From Reticulitermes lucifugus (Eukaryota; Arthropoda; Insecta; Blattodea; Rhinotermitidae), in the NCBI GenBank assembly GCA_026260175.1, contig JAKCWW010000037.1, forward strand, positions 93,962 through 157,961: a stretch of 64,000 bases of DNA, given 5' to 3'. The notes under the pieces were generated by a model. The model was given only the letters and a program-made list of their open reading frames with translations, was not told the origin of the DNA and did not search any database. Each line of letters starts with the position of its first letter. The stretch's first letter is position 1. This document shows, one piece after another, positions 9,369 to 23,000 of this stretch. The position numbers were made by a program, and so were the translations under genes.

Positions 9369-11889
9369 GTTTTATTTATCGTTCCAAAAATGTAGCAATT
9401 CATACATGTACTTATTTATTTAAAATCTCTTTATTATGCCTTGGTGCTGTCTTGCTTTTAATAACATTAATGATATGGCTTCACAATAACTGTTTTTGAA
9501 TAATTTATCAGTCTCTCTTTATATCTCATGAATGAAAAAATCATTTAAGCATTGTAACTTCTATAAGTATTTTATACATAAGTTTCTGGAAACACAAAAC
9601 ATAGCACCACAACTGTCCTGCCATCATCCTGTGTTATATGATATGCCATGATATGGTTTTTAAGAACAATGTATACATATTCCATTTAATATTTACTATG
9701 TATGGCACATACAGTAGAGTGCGTACTGGTGTAACAGTCACAGTCACAGTCACAGTCACAGTCACAGTCACAGTCACAGCCACATACACACACACATGCA
9801 CATGCTCATGCATGCATAAAGTCTCTACATGGTTCCAAGTCCTTCTACTTGCTACAGGGTTTAAAACTCTTTCCATACTACACTACATTATATTATACAC
9901 TATATTAACTATTGTCTTTCAACGTTTTAAACCTTAGTTTGTTTTGTGCTACCAAAAAAGCCAATATGAACATTAGAGGTGCAGTCATATAACAAACCTA
10001 TTGTATAATCTTAACAAATACAGCAAATACAGTACAGCAGACGAAGTGCACACATCATACTTTGATATGTTTCACATAATTATATCAATCCTCCAGAATT
10101 CCATTTCAATACTGATTAGTCACAATCTCAAACCGTAAGAAGAATTTTTTATCATAATACATTAATCTCATCAGATGTTACCACATCTGCCTGAAGTTAT
10201 TTCCTGATGTACTCAGTACTTAGTCACATACATCTCAAACAGTATGTATGCTTTTATGTAACGTGGCAGTCAATGTTGACCAGTTTTAAAGAAAATTTCA
10301 GTAATTACTCAATGTCACACACTGTTAATATCTACTAACCCACACAGGGAGTTACTACAAACTCAGGGATGTACAGCCAGATATGGCTGTATTACATACT
10401 AACATACTGTTGCATAAAGCACCTAAATTCACCATAATAAACTGCAACTTGATTTATCATAATCTCTCAGCATTATTAGGACTAAATAAACCTCTCTTAC
10501 ATATACTGCAGTTATGTATATGAGCAGTGACAGTAAGCATTTTAGGATGCTTCATGACAACTTGTTACAATTACCAACAGTAAATTCAATCAATATAGCA
10601 CTACATATATTCAATGCCTGGCTCCATTCTGTACATGCAGTTTGCTATAAAAAAAAGTTACTAATGTTGCTAAAGTTATCACAGTACAAAAATCATAAAA
10701 TAATGTGTTTACCTGAACATAGGATAACTGTGCACACAATAAGACCTGCACCACCCACTTTCACAATCTTAAATTTTCAGGGAAATGCCTAAACAGAACA
10801 TGTTTTAATTTTGTGCATCATTATCAGATGACCCTCCATTTTGCAGAGGACAGATCCGTATACAATTCTCAACTTCTAGTCAGGTAAATATGTTAAACAA
10901 TTGCACTGTACAAGAATGAGCTACAGCCATTATTTAAAGACTGTGAGAACTTAGTACCCTGCCAAGACAGTATATTTTGTAATGCATCATCTATTATGCT
11001 GCTATTTTCTTCACTGTGATCAAAAAATCCCATATCTTACAGTATTCAAAGGAATAATTAATGAAACGGGCTGTATACGTGCAACTGTCTGGGCTGTATA
11101 TAGACTGCAGTGGTACTGTGTAATGTCTCATCACAAGGTTCTTGTGTGTGTTTTCAGAAATGCAATTGTTGCTTTTAAGTCTTTTATACTGTAAATCCAT
11201 GTTATTTTGTTACTAATGTATGTTAATGCATATATATTCAATGTAATTTAATTATAAAATATACAGAAAAGTATCTAAGGCTACATTATTCAAGCACCTC
11301 AGTTGTGATTTGCTTTCCTTACATATAGAAATACACCAAAAACGAGCATCAGTGATGAGAAATCTAAAAAAATGTAATAATGCTTCATGAGATCCTTCTT
11401 TTCCTATAATCAATGGGGAATGCCCCAGTCCCTTTATTCCATACCGTTTTTAAAAGCGGATGAAAAAAATGGGGGTCAGGCCTTCTTAAAGAAAGAAAGA
11501 AAATATGTATTTAAAAACATAACGCGGTATGTTTTACCCTGCGACATATATAAATTTATGATTTTTAGAATAACAGATACTTTAATGGAAATGCCAATGT
11601 TTTACTTACAAAAACACAATCTTCATGCAATAAAGATTATAAAGTTGTAAGACCTTGGGCTATTTAAAATTGTGAAAATACTCCTGATGATGTATCTTTA
11701 GATGACACAGGTGCGAAAGGACAGACATTAAGTAGAACATAAAGTGTTGTATGAATTTCAGAAAATCCAAAATCTGCCTCTTTCTAACATAAACAAAATC
11801 TCCTGTAAGTACCCTGACAACTCCTATATAGTGTTTACGCTCTGTAAACAATGTACTGAATTTAATTAAACTTCGCACCATCATAGCAA
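9369..11889. other. Intergenic, no gene seen
   Basis: This is AT-rich, CpG-poor DNA between the two convergent genes. It holds a (CACAGT)n hexanucleotide microsatellite at 9734-9779 but no supported exon. Confidence 0.5.
9734..9779. repeat. (CACAGT)n microsatellite
   Basis: About 7.5 copies of the hexamer, the last with one change (cagcca), then a short CA-rich run. Confidence 0.95.
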
Positions 11890-12190
11890 AATGATCTCAG
11901 AATGTAACATACCAGTGGTAATTTATGGTCTCAGAAACGAGATGGGACCAGTGACACCTCCTGCACTAAAACCACACTATACACCAACCTCAGTATCATG
12001 TAATGGCACTTTGTAGATTAATATGGGATTTTCTGCGGACCAGTACCTGTCATTCTGACAGTTCACACATCCCTGAAGATGAAACCAAGCTTCATCATTA
12101 AACAGAACAAGTTGGGGTCTACTGTCTACTGTTGACAGACTTAAGATGTTGTCTTTGATAAGGCAAGTGTGGGCATGCCACCGAGTCTGC
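11890..12190 (-). pseudogene. Broken DDE transposase (Tc1/mariner-IS630 type)
   Basis: Minus-strand translation from about 12120 gives RPQLVLFNDEAWFHLQG, then NCQNDRYWSAENPILIY, KVPLHDTEVGV, a stop, then CGFSAGGVTGPISFLRP and another stop. The pattern (L)FxDEAWFHLxGYVNxQNxRxWSxENP...PLHDxxVGVWCA is a catalytic-core stretch of an insect DDE transposase known from memory; the Asp of DEAWFHL is the expected catalytic residue. Two in-frame stops show it is dead. No terminal repeats were found around it. Confidence 0.65.
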
Positions 12191-13959
12191 TACTTTTGCA
12201 CAATATGCACACCCACAGGAAGTGCCCAACAACATGAGTCAGAAAATAAAGGGCCCTTTATAATACCAGTAGCACTTGGAGGATTGAGAAGTTAAGAATA
12301 TATCAGGAGGGTTCTTTGGAACATGGATTGAACTGGCTCAGAATGATGACCAATGACAGGCTTTGGCATTAGCAATGTGAAACTTTTTGGTTCTATTATC
12401 AGAAAGTTTAGTTATCAGGTGTAATGTTACCCATACACTGCCCAAAAATTCTTACCTGTACTGAAAAATTCTGAGCACATGGAAATGTGGATAGTCAAAT
12501 ATTCTCCATAGTAAAAGTGTTCCCCTAGCCTCACAAACAAGATTAATTTGAATATTGCAGTCTTCTTGAGTACAATGCTGTGTACTTTGGTAGATAGGTT
12601 CCAGTGTTTTGGAGGAAACTCTTGCCTCCAGCTTCAGGATAGAGATGCCACATGGCAAACACAGTACTGATACAAGCCTGGGTCTGATGACACATTACTG
12701 CAGACCATGGAACTAGGCACTGAATGTCCTGGTGATCTAAAATTTTTCCACTGCCTTCAAGTGGGCAGACAGCAAGTATGTTTGTCTTAGCAACCAGCTA
12801 AAGTGAAATTGGCATGCTGAAGTAACAACAGTCACTGTAAGACTCAATACTTGCTGTTTCCCAGTTTACGGAAGAAAGTTAAGTGAAGACAGTTCACAGC
12901 TATTTCTGAAGCACCAAACAAAACATGCAGATCAACCAGATGATGTTCTAATAACCTCCTGGCTATTTATGAACAATATGAGTTATTGTGGAATAAGAGG
13001 CTGGATGAATGAAAATAATGTGGAAATTTGATTTCAAATTACAATTTTGGAACACGGATTCTGACACTTCACACCTGATATGTTCAGGAAATTAATTTAT
13101 CTATAAAGACCGTGTACTGAATAGACTTAATGAAAATTATTATTCTACAAAAAGTGGAGCATGGGCATAAGCAATTCACAATTCAGAAGGATCTTGGTTT
13201 ACAAATGCAGGTGCTTTTTTGAATGATTTCACTGCAAGGAGAAATTTTATACGTAACTTGGCAAGTTTGCTTAATTCAAAGAATACTCCTTTACAGTTTT
13301 CCAGAACTGTCCCCTCACCATGCACATATCATTAGTTGTTCACGAAATAATGTACACTTCACAGTAATAAAAGTGAGAAGTATGCATTTTATTTGCTGAA
13401 TAAGTTTACATACATTTAGTTATTAACATCAATGAAAATTTAAAATTGTGAAATTAACTGAATGCCTGGGTGCCTAACCTGGTAAAGTAACTTCCTTACT
13501 TGAAATCAGTTACTCTTATCCATTAGGAGAAAACAAAACTATTTACATTACATCACAATACCACAGTCTTTCCTTTGTAACTATTCAAACACTTTAAAAC
13601 TAATTTTCTGCCAGTAAAGTAAAAAAGGTAAAGCTGTCCCTGTCAGTACTTTTTTAACTCTGACACTAGACAGAGGTGTGTGGTCAGTTTTATGCTCAGC
13701 CACTTTAATGCCCATGGAAAGTGTGACCAGCACCCATTAAACTTTCTTTCCAGTTAAGGTCTGATGTTACTAAATTTTTCACTCTGGCCTTCATTATTTT
13801 GTGCATACTGAATTCTACTGCCAGGACAAAGGATCCATTAAAAAAAAAAAAAAAGATAATCAGCATATTTATTTCATCACTGTCCATTTGCTCTGTAGTG
13901 ACTGTTACAAAAAGTGACAAGCAGTAATTCCCTTGTTTCAGTTTGCCACATTTTTGGTA
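12191..13959. other. Intergenic, no gene seen
   Basis: It may include further decayed transposon sequence, but no further protein match is convincing. CpG is nearly absent: I count 3 in 12001-12960. Confidence 0.4.
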
Positions 13960-14520
13960 AATTCATCTGTGTAGTCATCTTCGGTATCAACACATCCTGG
14001 TAGAAAACACAAATTATTGGACATTTTGCATCATCAGCATGTACGGTAAAAAAAGATTGTACAAATAAGTCCACTGTATCTGGTTTATGACCTTTCTAAA
14101 TACAAAATCTTGAAGCAAGAATTCCACAGACATTTTCACTTGACCAACAGTAATCAAGAATGCTGTGCTTGATGGGCAAATTACTGTTGCTATGTGGTTC
14201 CACTGAATTTCTTCTTAAAGTAAAGGTGTCACCACCTATGGATGTACAGTTACTTGGCAAATTTAGTGGGTTATTCCCACCGCAATGTTAAATGCTCAAT
14301 TTTAGAAAACAAAGTCATCATGTGTCCTGCTACCGTACCCAATATCAGTATACAGCAAACAAGTTTCCATCTACACTTGGACAGAGAAAAATGCTCCATA
14401 CTGCTTTGTAACAAAAAAAATTCAGAGCCACTCTCAGTTGGATGCCTTATTCTCGCATGTCTGCCATTTATGACACAACAAATATTCAGGAAATTGCACC
14501 ATTCTTCCAACATTTTTTAT
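13960..14520 (-). pseudogene. Broken PIF/Harbinger transposase (HARBI1-like)
   Basis: The minus strand reads EEWCNFLNICCVINGRHARI (about 14510-14450), corresponding to the WNFPNCVGAIDGKHVRI block, then RHPTESGSEFF for the (C)PxxSGSxFYNYK block. After a gap, SIGGDTFTLRRNSVEPH matches VGDEAFPLRxxLMxPY, and SSENVCGILASRFCI (about 14130-14090) matches VSENAFGILAxRFRV. A run near DTVDLFVQSFF fits the C-terminal VD.IV.ACCVLHNFL region. Frames shift and stops occur, so this is an old relic. The Asp of IDGKH is Asn here. Confidence 0.65.
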
Positions 14521-16812
14521 GCCATTCCACTTTCTTTTGTTTTTGGAACCTGCAGAAAGAAGTAAATGATGCAATACTGTTAATTATTTTTCAGGAGCTT
14601 GAGCACATTCTAGCTACAATGTAATTGATAACAGCACTGAAGAAGTACCAGTGATGCAGATGAAACACATTTGGTGGGAAGCAGTATGGCTACACTGAAA
14701 ACGGTAGCAACTACAACTTCCAAAAAAAGTTGAGAAATATGGTTCTACAGCATCAGTCACTGTGTCTTCACAGAAAAATCCTCCAAACTTCAGAGATGTG
14801 TAGAAATGTTTGGAAAGCAAGTCTCACAGTGCCTTGGATGCTGTACAGAAATAAAATAACTGCAATAGACAATGTAACACCAAATGAAGATGAATTTTAG
14901 GAATACACTAAACACATCGCAGTTCATTTTTCCAAATTACCAATTGTCAGTGGATTATGATTGCAAGAGATTTCAAAAAGTTAACCCTGAGGAAATAATT
15001 GCACACACAACTGGAGATGCTACCAGTAATTATAACAGACTGGCACATGAGGCTGTAGGTCTACAAATAAAGTTCTCCTGCACACTCAGTGACAGAATGG
15101 TCATTTCTGGACATCTCACATTCTTTACACACAGACAAATCATGTGGTCCTCTTCCAATATACACTTCTACAGAAGGTATCACACCCAGAACACAGAACA
15201 CCGCACAGGGTATTAGGATGGCATAACAGCACAAAATCAACCTCAACAAGAGAAGAAGGACAATACACTTTTCTTACTCAAGAAATGGGATAAGCCTTTC
15301 AAATGTTTTGAACTAAGTAAGTCTAGCATTATATACTAACTTCAATATAAATATAAGACTGTGACCTCTAGGTTTTGATACCTCACAGGAGTGGTTACCC
15401 ATATTATGGGGGAACCTGCGATCTACAACTTCAGGGTAAACACCTTCTGATTGAGGCAGCAAAACTTTCTGAAATATTCATTCCCATCTACCAAATTACA
15501 CAGCTTTGTAACTCAGAAAACCGCAATAATAATATTCACTGCTGTTGAAAGCCTAAAAAATCGTACAAAACAAATTTTATTGTACACTTTCATGACATCA
15601 GTTCAATCAGCATTAATGACTAAACTTACTTTTCTAACAAATGATAGAAGCCAGGATTACAAAGGTTCAAGAACGTGTCATGGACACTGGGTACTGCAGA
15701 ACAGACTACATGTTATGTAACAATGTTAGTATATAACTTCTTTCCATTACTTCTTACAGTAGCTTTGTGTGTAATCGTGTCCTAAAATAAATGATTTCTA
15801 TAGAAAATAAAAAGTGCAAATATAGTTATCCTTTATTACAATACAGTTAACGAAATTAATCTCACCTTAGTATGTGGCTCAAACACTTCCTGAACTGCAG
15901 AAACCTCTGACAGAAATGCATTTCTTCATATTCTATTCTTCAGAATCCTAACTGAATACTGAAAAAAGACAATATTATCCCCACTATATACTGTAAGGTC
16001 AGCTCCAATTTTGTCCTCACCGATCCTGGCTTCTCACAACAGTTCCATGTTCATGTATTTTGGACCCAACCACTTCCACTAGCTATTCAAACTTGACAAC
16101 AGACAACCTTATGCAAGTCTTGAACAATTTCTCATCTTTTCTTCAGCCACTTCCTTTAGAAGTGTTGCCAAAGCACTCAGCTCTCTAGTATCTATCCACT
16201 TTCATACTGACAAAGATCACCTTTGTTTGTTACACTTTACAGACAACTACAGAGCACACACCTTAAAGACTGCAACAATATAAGGCACACCAGCCTCAGC
16301 AACAGTTCTTGTAGCCAATTCCATACTCACTGACTGCATGGTCAGACAGCAGTTGAAGGCAAATTTAGTAGTTTTCACTGGCTGACTCCCCTAAAATGCC
16401 TAACCTGACCCTCATTATATGGAAGGGAAGACAGGAACAAGGCTTCCACATAGGTGAAAGGCCTTACACCAAAGCAGTTTCACCACAGTACATCACCTGC
16501 TGTAAAGTTCAGGATAAGAACACAATAAAGGACTAATTCCTGTTCACAGTTATTCGTAACATTGAAAGCAGGACTAATTCAGATGAATAAATCACCTGTG
16601 CTATCCATAAGAAAAGAAGTGACAACGAGACAGCCTATCATCCTTTCACTCTTTCGTAAAGTATGTAGCCAATTCTGGAAATTCCCTTGCATCACTGCAT
16701 GGAAAATTCACAATTACATCATCTGTACGACATTTTTACAAAACTGCTTTAAACATGTGTTTCAAGGAAAGTTCTTTTTTAAAATAACATGACAAAACAC
16801 TAAAACCATCAA
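14521..16812. other. Intergenic, no gene seen
   Basis: The stretch separates the Harbinger relic from the MRPL40 3' end. CpG is very sparse (about 7 in 15001-16000). A decayed ribozyme-like string (ctgaagaag...gaaacacattt) at about 14640-14685 was considered and left out of the element family. Confidence 0.4.
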
Positions 16813-16830
16813 TAATTTTAATTAACCAAG

Positions 16831-16836
16831 TTTATT
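16831..16836 (-). terminator. Poly(A) signal of MRPL40
   Basis: AATAAA on the minus strand lies 77 bases after the MRPL40 stop codon, with no other strong candidate closer. Confidence 0.6.
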
Positions 16837-16912
16837 TTATATATTGTTCATTTACTCTAATTACTATTATTCCTAAAACAATGGGCAGTGCTTACTTCTA
16901 CAACAGCTTGAA

Positions 16913-17023
16913 CTACCACTTCTTGGAAACATCAATGTATTCCCCATCTGGACTATCATATCCTTTGATAGGAGGTGTTTGAACAGGCCCACGAACAGTG
17001 AAAGGAAGCTGTGTAGGATTGAT
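16913..17023 (-). CDS. MRPL40: MRPL40 exon 5 (stop codon)
   Basis: Acceptor ttacag|ATC; 36 codons then TAG (minus-strand 16915-16913). It encodes INPTQLPFTVRGPVQTPPIK, then GYDSPDGEYIDVSKKW. Confidence 0.95.
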   Translation of the reverse strand: MNPTQLPFTVRGPVQTPPIKGYDSPDGEYIDVSKKW

Positions 17024-20000
17024 CTGTAACCAGAAATTATAAATTTCACAATATGTATAAAATAGGCAATGTTTGTCAATTCATCCCACTATTCCTCTAA
17101 ATAAAATGATACTTTGTACACAGAAAGTCACACAAAAAAGTGTCCTCTTTAGAGAGATTCACAAAATTATGCATAGCATGCTCTAAAAAACATTTTTGAC
17201 CTCTTACAGGCTATTCCAATCATGCTGAAGGAAAACCCAAACTGGCACTGTTACTAGGATATGGGGCATAATTGTACTGACAACAGTAATCATGTTTGGG
17301 GGTGATACCATCACTCTGACAGTTGCTATTATACTTGGAGGAAAACATTATAGTGCCAATGCCAGGATTTGAAGAAAATGTGCATATACAATTTGTCAAT
17401 GCAAACCCAAGGCTCGATAAATAGCACTGCTGCCAAGATACAGAGATAACAGAATAATTATTAATATTGAATTTGCAGAGAAGAAAATAAAACCTGTCAG
17501 GGTAGCTGGATCCTTGAATTGATCTGAACCAGTTTCTTCCAAATACAAAGCATTACTGGCATCAACAACAAGTCAATATTTGATGCATGTCACATGTGAA
17601 ACTATCCAGTAGAACTTCACCACTAAAATTAGTTCCATACCGAAATAACATGTACAGGATAGGGAGGCAGGACAGTTTAGTTGATAGTGTGACTAGGCTA
17701 CACAATGGACAATGAAGGAATTGTGGCCAGGTTCCCAGCAGAAGAAAGATATTTTTCTCTTTTCCAAGGAGTCCAGACTGTCACTGGAGTCCAACCAGTC
17801 TCCTACACACTAGGTACTGGGGGGGACTTACCCCATGGAGTAAATCAGCCAGGGGTGTGAAGCTGGCCATTCACCTCCATCTAGTGCCAAGATTAAGAAT
17901 GAGTGAAGCTACACCTCCACTCCTCTGTATGTCTCCATGGCATGTACAGGGACAAATTCACCTTTACTTTTGCACAGGATATATCATTAAATCACACTTC
18001 CACTGCTAGGAAGTTCCTGCACAAAAATTTCCACTTATCACTTATTACAAATTTTCAGAATTGGTGTAGATGTGAGATGTAAAACACACTCAAATGAAAA
18101 TGGAAAAAAGTAATTCTTGAAGTGTAATATTCTGTTACAGGACATCATTGCAGTTTGAATAAACCTTTATATCTGCAGTGTCTCGAGAAGTGGATGGGCA
18201 GGATCTGATGATTATTACGACAAGCAGTAACTTACAATTCTTGCAGCTACCAGACTGATGTAGATTATGGCAACAAAGTTCATAGACTTCCTACAATGAA
18301 GGTTGTTTGACACATGTAAGATAATTACGAAATGTGTAAACACACATTCCACTAGTACACTGAGGCAAAGTTTACAACATGATGAAAATCTGGAGGTTAT
18401 GTTCACTGCCCTCATAAGCAGTTCCACAAGTTGAGCCTGATATTAGTGCAGAGTACAGGGTACAGCACGTTACATAAGAATTTTTACTGTCAAGTCTCTA
18501 AAATATTGTCTTAAGAATTATGAATTCACACAAATTAGCAGGATGTCAACTATTTCAGTTTTAATTAAATTAATACATGCCTCATTACATGATTTCAAAG
18601 ATTACCAACAGCATGAACTTGGTACAACATAAAAGACAGGGGTGCTAACACAACATTAAGATTCCACAGTTATTTTTTTAATCTTTACACCACAGTTAGT
18701 TTAAAAAAGTATACTTTACACTTCTGATAGCCAAATTACCTGTATTGCTGCCTGATAGAGCTCTTCCGATTCCTGACGAAGCTCATCAAGAGCTTTCTGT
18801 TGTGCAAATACAAGTCTGTCAATCATCTGCATATTATTCACATTCTGCTTCCTCTTGTAACGAGCCCATTCTTTATACAGGAGTGCACGTTCCTCTATTG
18901 TTTCACGTGTCAAGGCTGGTACCTCCCTTATTCGCTCTCTAAAATATGTGTTAAATCATCAGACACCTTAAAAATTTTAAGGTGTTTTACATACTGTACT
19001 TAAAATTTAAGTATAGTATGTAAACATATACACACAACAGCCAGATTCAGTGTTGTGATGGCTAACAACATGAACAGGGCAACTGGCTGGTGTAAGATCT
19101 TGCTCCATTATTATTATTATGTGGTTACTAGCAAAATATCTTTTAATAATTTTAAGTAATTTCAAAGTACCTGCATGCATACTGACTTAGGTTAATAATA
19201 ATATATTAGATACTAATATTTATTTAGATTGTTATAGGTCCATTTATTCCTACTGTTTTAATTTTGATCTTGAAATTGCAGAACTCTGTCCATAGTAGGC
19301 TGTGGAGATGTTGGGCTGGGAGCTGAAGCTGACACCCATTAACTACCCCTTAATTTCCATTTCCATTACTCACAACCCCAAAATATAATTCCTAACTTTA
19401 TTTTTGCATTAGACTATAATGTTTGTTTCATTATCCATTCAGGCCACTTTTAATCTGGCCCAAACAAATGTAGGAAGAAAATTATTAAGTTAAAGACTTT
19501 ACCTTATTTGTGCCTGAACTCTGACCACTGACTTATTAGGCTACTTGCCAACAGTTCAATTACTCACTGACTGAACTCAGGAATTTCAGAAATTATGTCT
19601 TTATGGATGCTGATCAGAGCTACTGCATTAAGCCTGTCATGTCTCACAGCATGCTTACAGTACATCATTACCAATCAGAGAGTGCTGAAGAAGCATTCTG
19701 ATTCCATGATTGACATCAGAATTGTCAGAACAGTGTGCACTAGCTTTGAAAACTGACAGCATTATTAAGATGCCACTCAACTAAAATACTATCCAAATTT
19801 GCTACGTCTGATACCAAATCCAATATAAAACCAGTTACAAGGCCTCAGTTTCATCATTCCATTAGCAGCAGCTCATGCAGTCCAGAGAATTTAATGCAGT
19901 TTCACATTCTCCTCAATTTGTGTACATTCACATCCACTAATTCACTGCAGCACTGAATAGAGGCAGTGTAGTCACCACTCAGCTAAGACAGAATGTTCAG

Positions 20001-23000
20001 AGTCAAAGTTCTATGTGCAATTTGACATTCTCAGAGTATGGTATCACAGTCAGTACAATGACTGGGCTAAGGACTGGGAAACAAAGATCATGAGTTTATT
20101 CCCAGCAGTGACAAAAGAGTTTCATTCCTATACATCATCTCTGGGGCCCACCCACCCCCATATCAAGAGGATGCTGGGGGTTCTTTCCTCAGGCATACAG
20201 CAACTGAGACATGAACCTGACCATTCACCTGCCTCGTGCTTCAAAGTACAGAGTGCTTGTAACTACAGCTCCATTCCATCACACATCTTCATGGAATGCT
20301 ACTGCATTAAGCACCAACTTTAACTTTTTTTCCTTTACTTCAGATTCTCACAGCAGTGGCATGAACCTACCAAACTACACATTATCAATTCCCAGAAAAC
20401 TGTAATCCACAAATTTTAACTTCAAAACACTGATGCCATGATCAGTAACAATTCCAGCTCCTTCCCCTGCTCTGAGACATGTTTCAAATCATTCAGTTCA
20501 AAGTTAAGCACCTTTTTCTCATAAATAAATAAAATTAAAAATGCTCTGTCTTGCCTGTTCTTCCAATGTGCCTTTTATCTTATTCCATCCCTCACTCCTC
20601 CTTGCTATTCCTACATTTATGACATGTTTTCATTTAATAAATGCATCCTCCTGCAACCTTTGGAGAAGGCAAAAATAAGGACATTTTACTAAAACCATAA
20701 GACACATTCAGATTTGAATTCACATCCAGCTACTTCACTGAAACTAGTACCATCTGGTGATATGTCCTCTTAAGAGGCTATACCTAATTATGATACATGA
20801 AATCCCTGCAGTAGGCCCTCAAAAAAAGTGTTTACATTATCCTAAAACAACTTTTCATTTTGTGCAAGTATTATTCTATCCAAGCTCATCATGTTGGGTA
20901 AAATGTGTTAAGAAGGCTAGCTACAAACATCCCTGAATCAGTCCCATAACAGCATAGCACACACTACTACTAGTTTCTTGTTGTCAGTATTTGAACACCA
21001 CATATATATTTCTCGATCTCCAATAAAGTCAGCTTTGCTCCCACAGCCCCCTAGGACACAGTGTCCCTGCTAAAACTATTAACCTTTAGTGTATGGCCTA
21101 TTAAATGCCAGGTTTCTGCTGTGGCTATAGCACTATTCAATTTAAATGCCCAGTGCAAGACAATGTTTTCACTTTTGGAAAAAAAGGATGTACATTTGAC
21201 AGGCCAACATGGTTCCATTCGTCCATTAAAGGTTAAATACACCAGCAGTGAAAACAGACTGTCACATCATTATCACTGTCCAGTAAGGAATTCTTCCAAT
21301 GGATGCCTGTCCCTTGCAGAGGAGGCCACTACACAGTCTCAAAACACATGGCAACAAACACCCAGTGACAGAGCACAATATCCCAGAAAAATAAAGTTTC
21401 CAAACTTGCATATCTATGAATCAACAATGGTCTTCCAAACACATATGAATAATACCAAAGTCTTGTTATCTATAACAATTAAATGAAGTCTCCCACCAGA
21501 ATTTATAGGTCTAGACATATATGTAAGTGTGTATTTAATGAAAATGTACTTCAATGTGCTGCTACAGTTGCTATGTTACTAAAATTTAAACTTTGTTTGT
21601 ACAGAGATGACTAAAAAAAAAAAAAAAGGAGCAAACATGCTTGAATTGTTATGCAATGTGTATCTTTCCTAACTTGTTATTACATGGCTGGCTTTCGGAA
21701 ATCTCTTTAATGTATTAAATTTTCATAAAACAGAAATTACTTTTTTCCATCGATGAATTCCAATGGAACTTCAAGCTCCTCAATAGGTTTCAGCTGTCTA
21801 GCATGTCTTTCAAGACGACGAATCTGCTTTTCCAGCCTTTTCCTCTTTCGTTCTTCTCTTTGTTTTATAATGGCAGGGTCCATCCTTTTCTTCTTCTTCA
21901 AAGGTTCTGCACTACAGTAAAGAGAAACAACTCAGATAAATGAAGGTAATAATGCTTTCAACACATTCTTACACTTGTCAACTACTCCTACTTGTAAATA
22001 CCTCAGCATAAATTAAGCATGATAAAAGCAAAGCACACCAAACTTTCCATACCATACAATGCACCAGAATAAAAGACAAATTCAGATTTTAAGGAAAAAA
22101 TGTTCGGAAAAAACCCACTATACCTTCAGGGTATAAGAACATACAACTTTTGGTAGCCCTTTTTTGGGGGAAAAGTGAACCTCTTACTCTGGAGACTACG
22201 GAAAGTACATTATTTGTAACAAAAATAACTCAGAAGATGACTTCCAGCATAGCCAAATTCAGACCTCTGAATAAACAATGAATCACTTCCTGATAAATGG
22301 GGACCACAAAATAAGTTGTGGTGCCTTACATCTGGTATGCACAAATCCCAGGCCCCAGGCCATGTGGGCGAACAAATTTTGTACCATGGTGCCCAATATT
22401 TGTTGGTCCTTAGTGTGGAATGTGCTTCATGCCATTTTTCTGGCACCTGAATTTTTGATATAGCTCCTAAGTTTTGGGGAAATTTTGTGCCCTTGTCTTG
22501 GACACACATCTTACCAAATTATGTCAAACAATGTAGAGGTACAATTCTTGAGACAAAATATATAGCTTGTGTGGCTGCACTGTCTGGAACTGGGAAGAAT
22601 TCTTAATTTTGTATGTTCAAAGCTGTATTAATATATCAAGTCAAATGTACTTTGATACAATAAATTTTTATACATGTTACACTTACTAGAGGCATGTAGT
22701 TGCTTTAAAGAACAGTGGACTGATACCAGTACTGATTAATCTTGATGTGTTATTGCTCGTGACATCTGACACACAAAGCCTGGAAAACAAAACAACAAAA
22801 TGGATAACAGAATAAATGAACTAACATTAAAAAATTTGAAAAAAGATGAGATACAAGAGCTTAGTTAATCATGGATGGACTCTAGCGTGAATGATTACAG
22901 TTCAATTCTCAGCATAAGTTGTGCTTTTTCTCTTCACTGTAATGTGCAGAATTACCCAGCCCATGTCAAATACTGTATATACAGAAGTTTATTTACCTGG

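Noticed and set aside
9638-9937. Open frames with TV/VT repeats on both strands
   Set aside because: They are translations of the (CACAGT)n microsatellite.
11685-11735. Possible further ribozyme-like copy (cctgatgatg...gcgaaagg)
   Set aside because: CTGATGA is present, but GAAAC, stem I and the distal stem are not convincing.
14640-14690. Possible ribozyme-like copy (ctgaagaag...gaaacacattt)
   Set aside because: The core strings are present, but no hairpin of the right kind and no distal stem were found.
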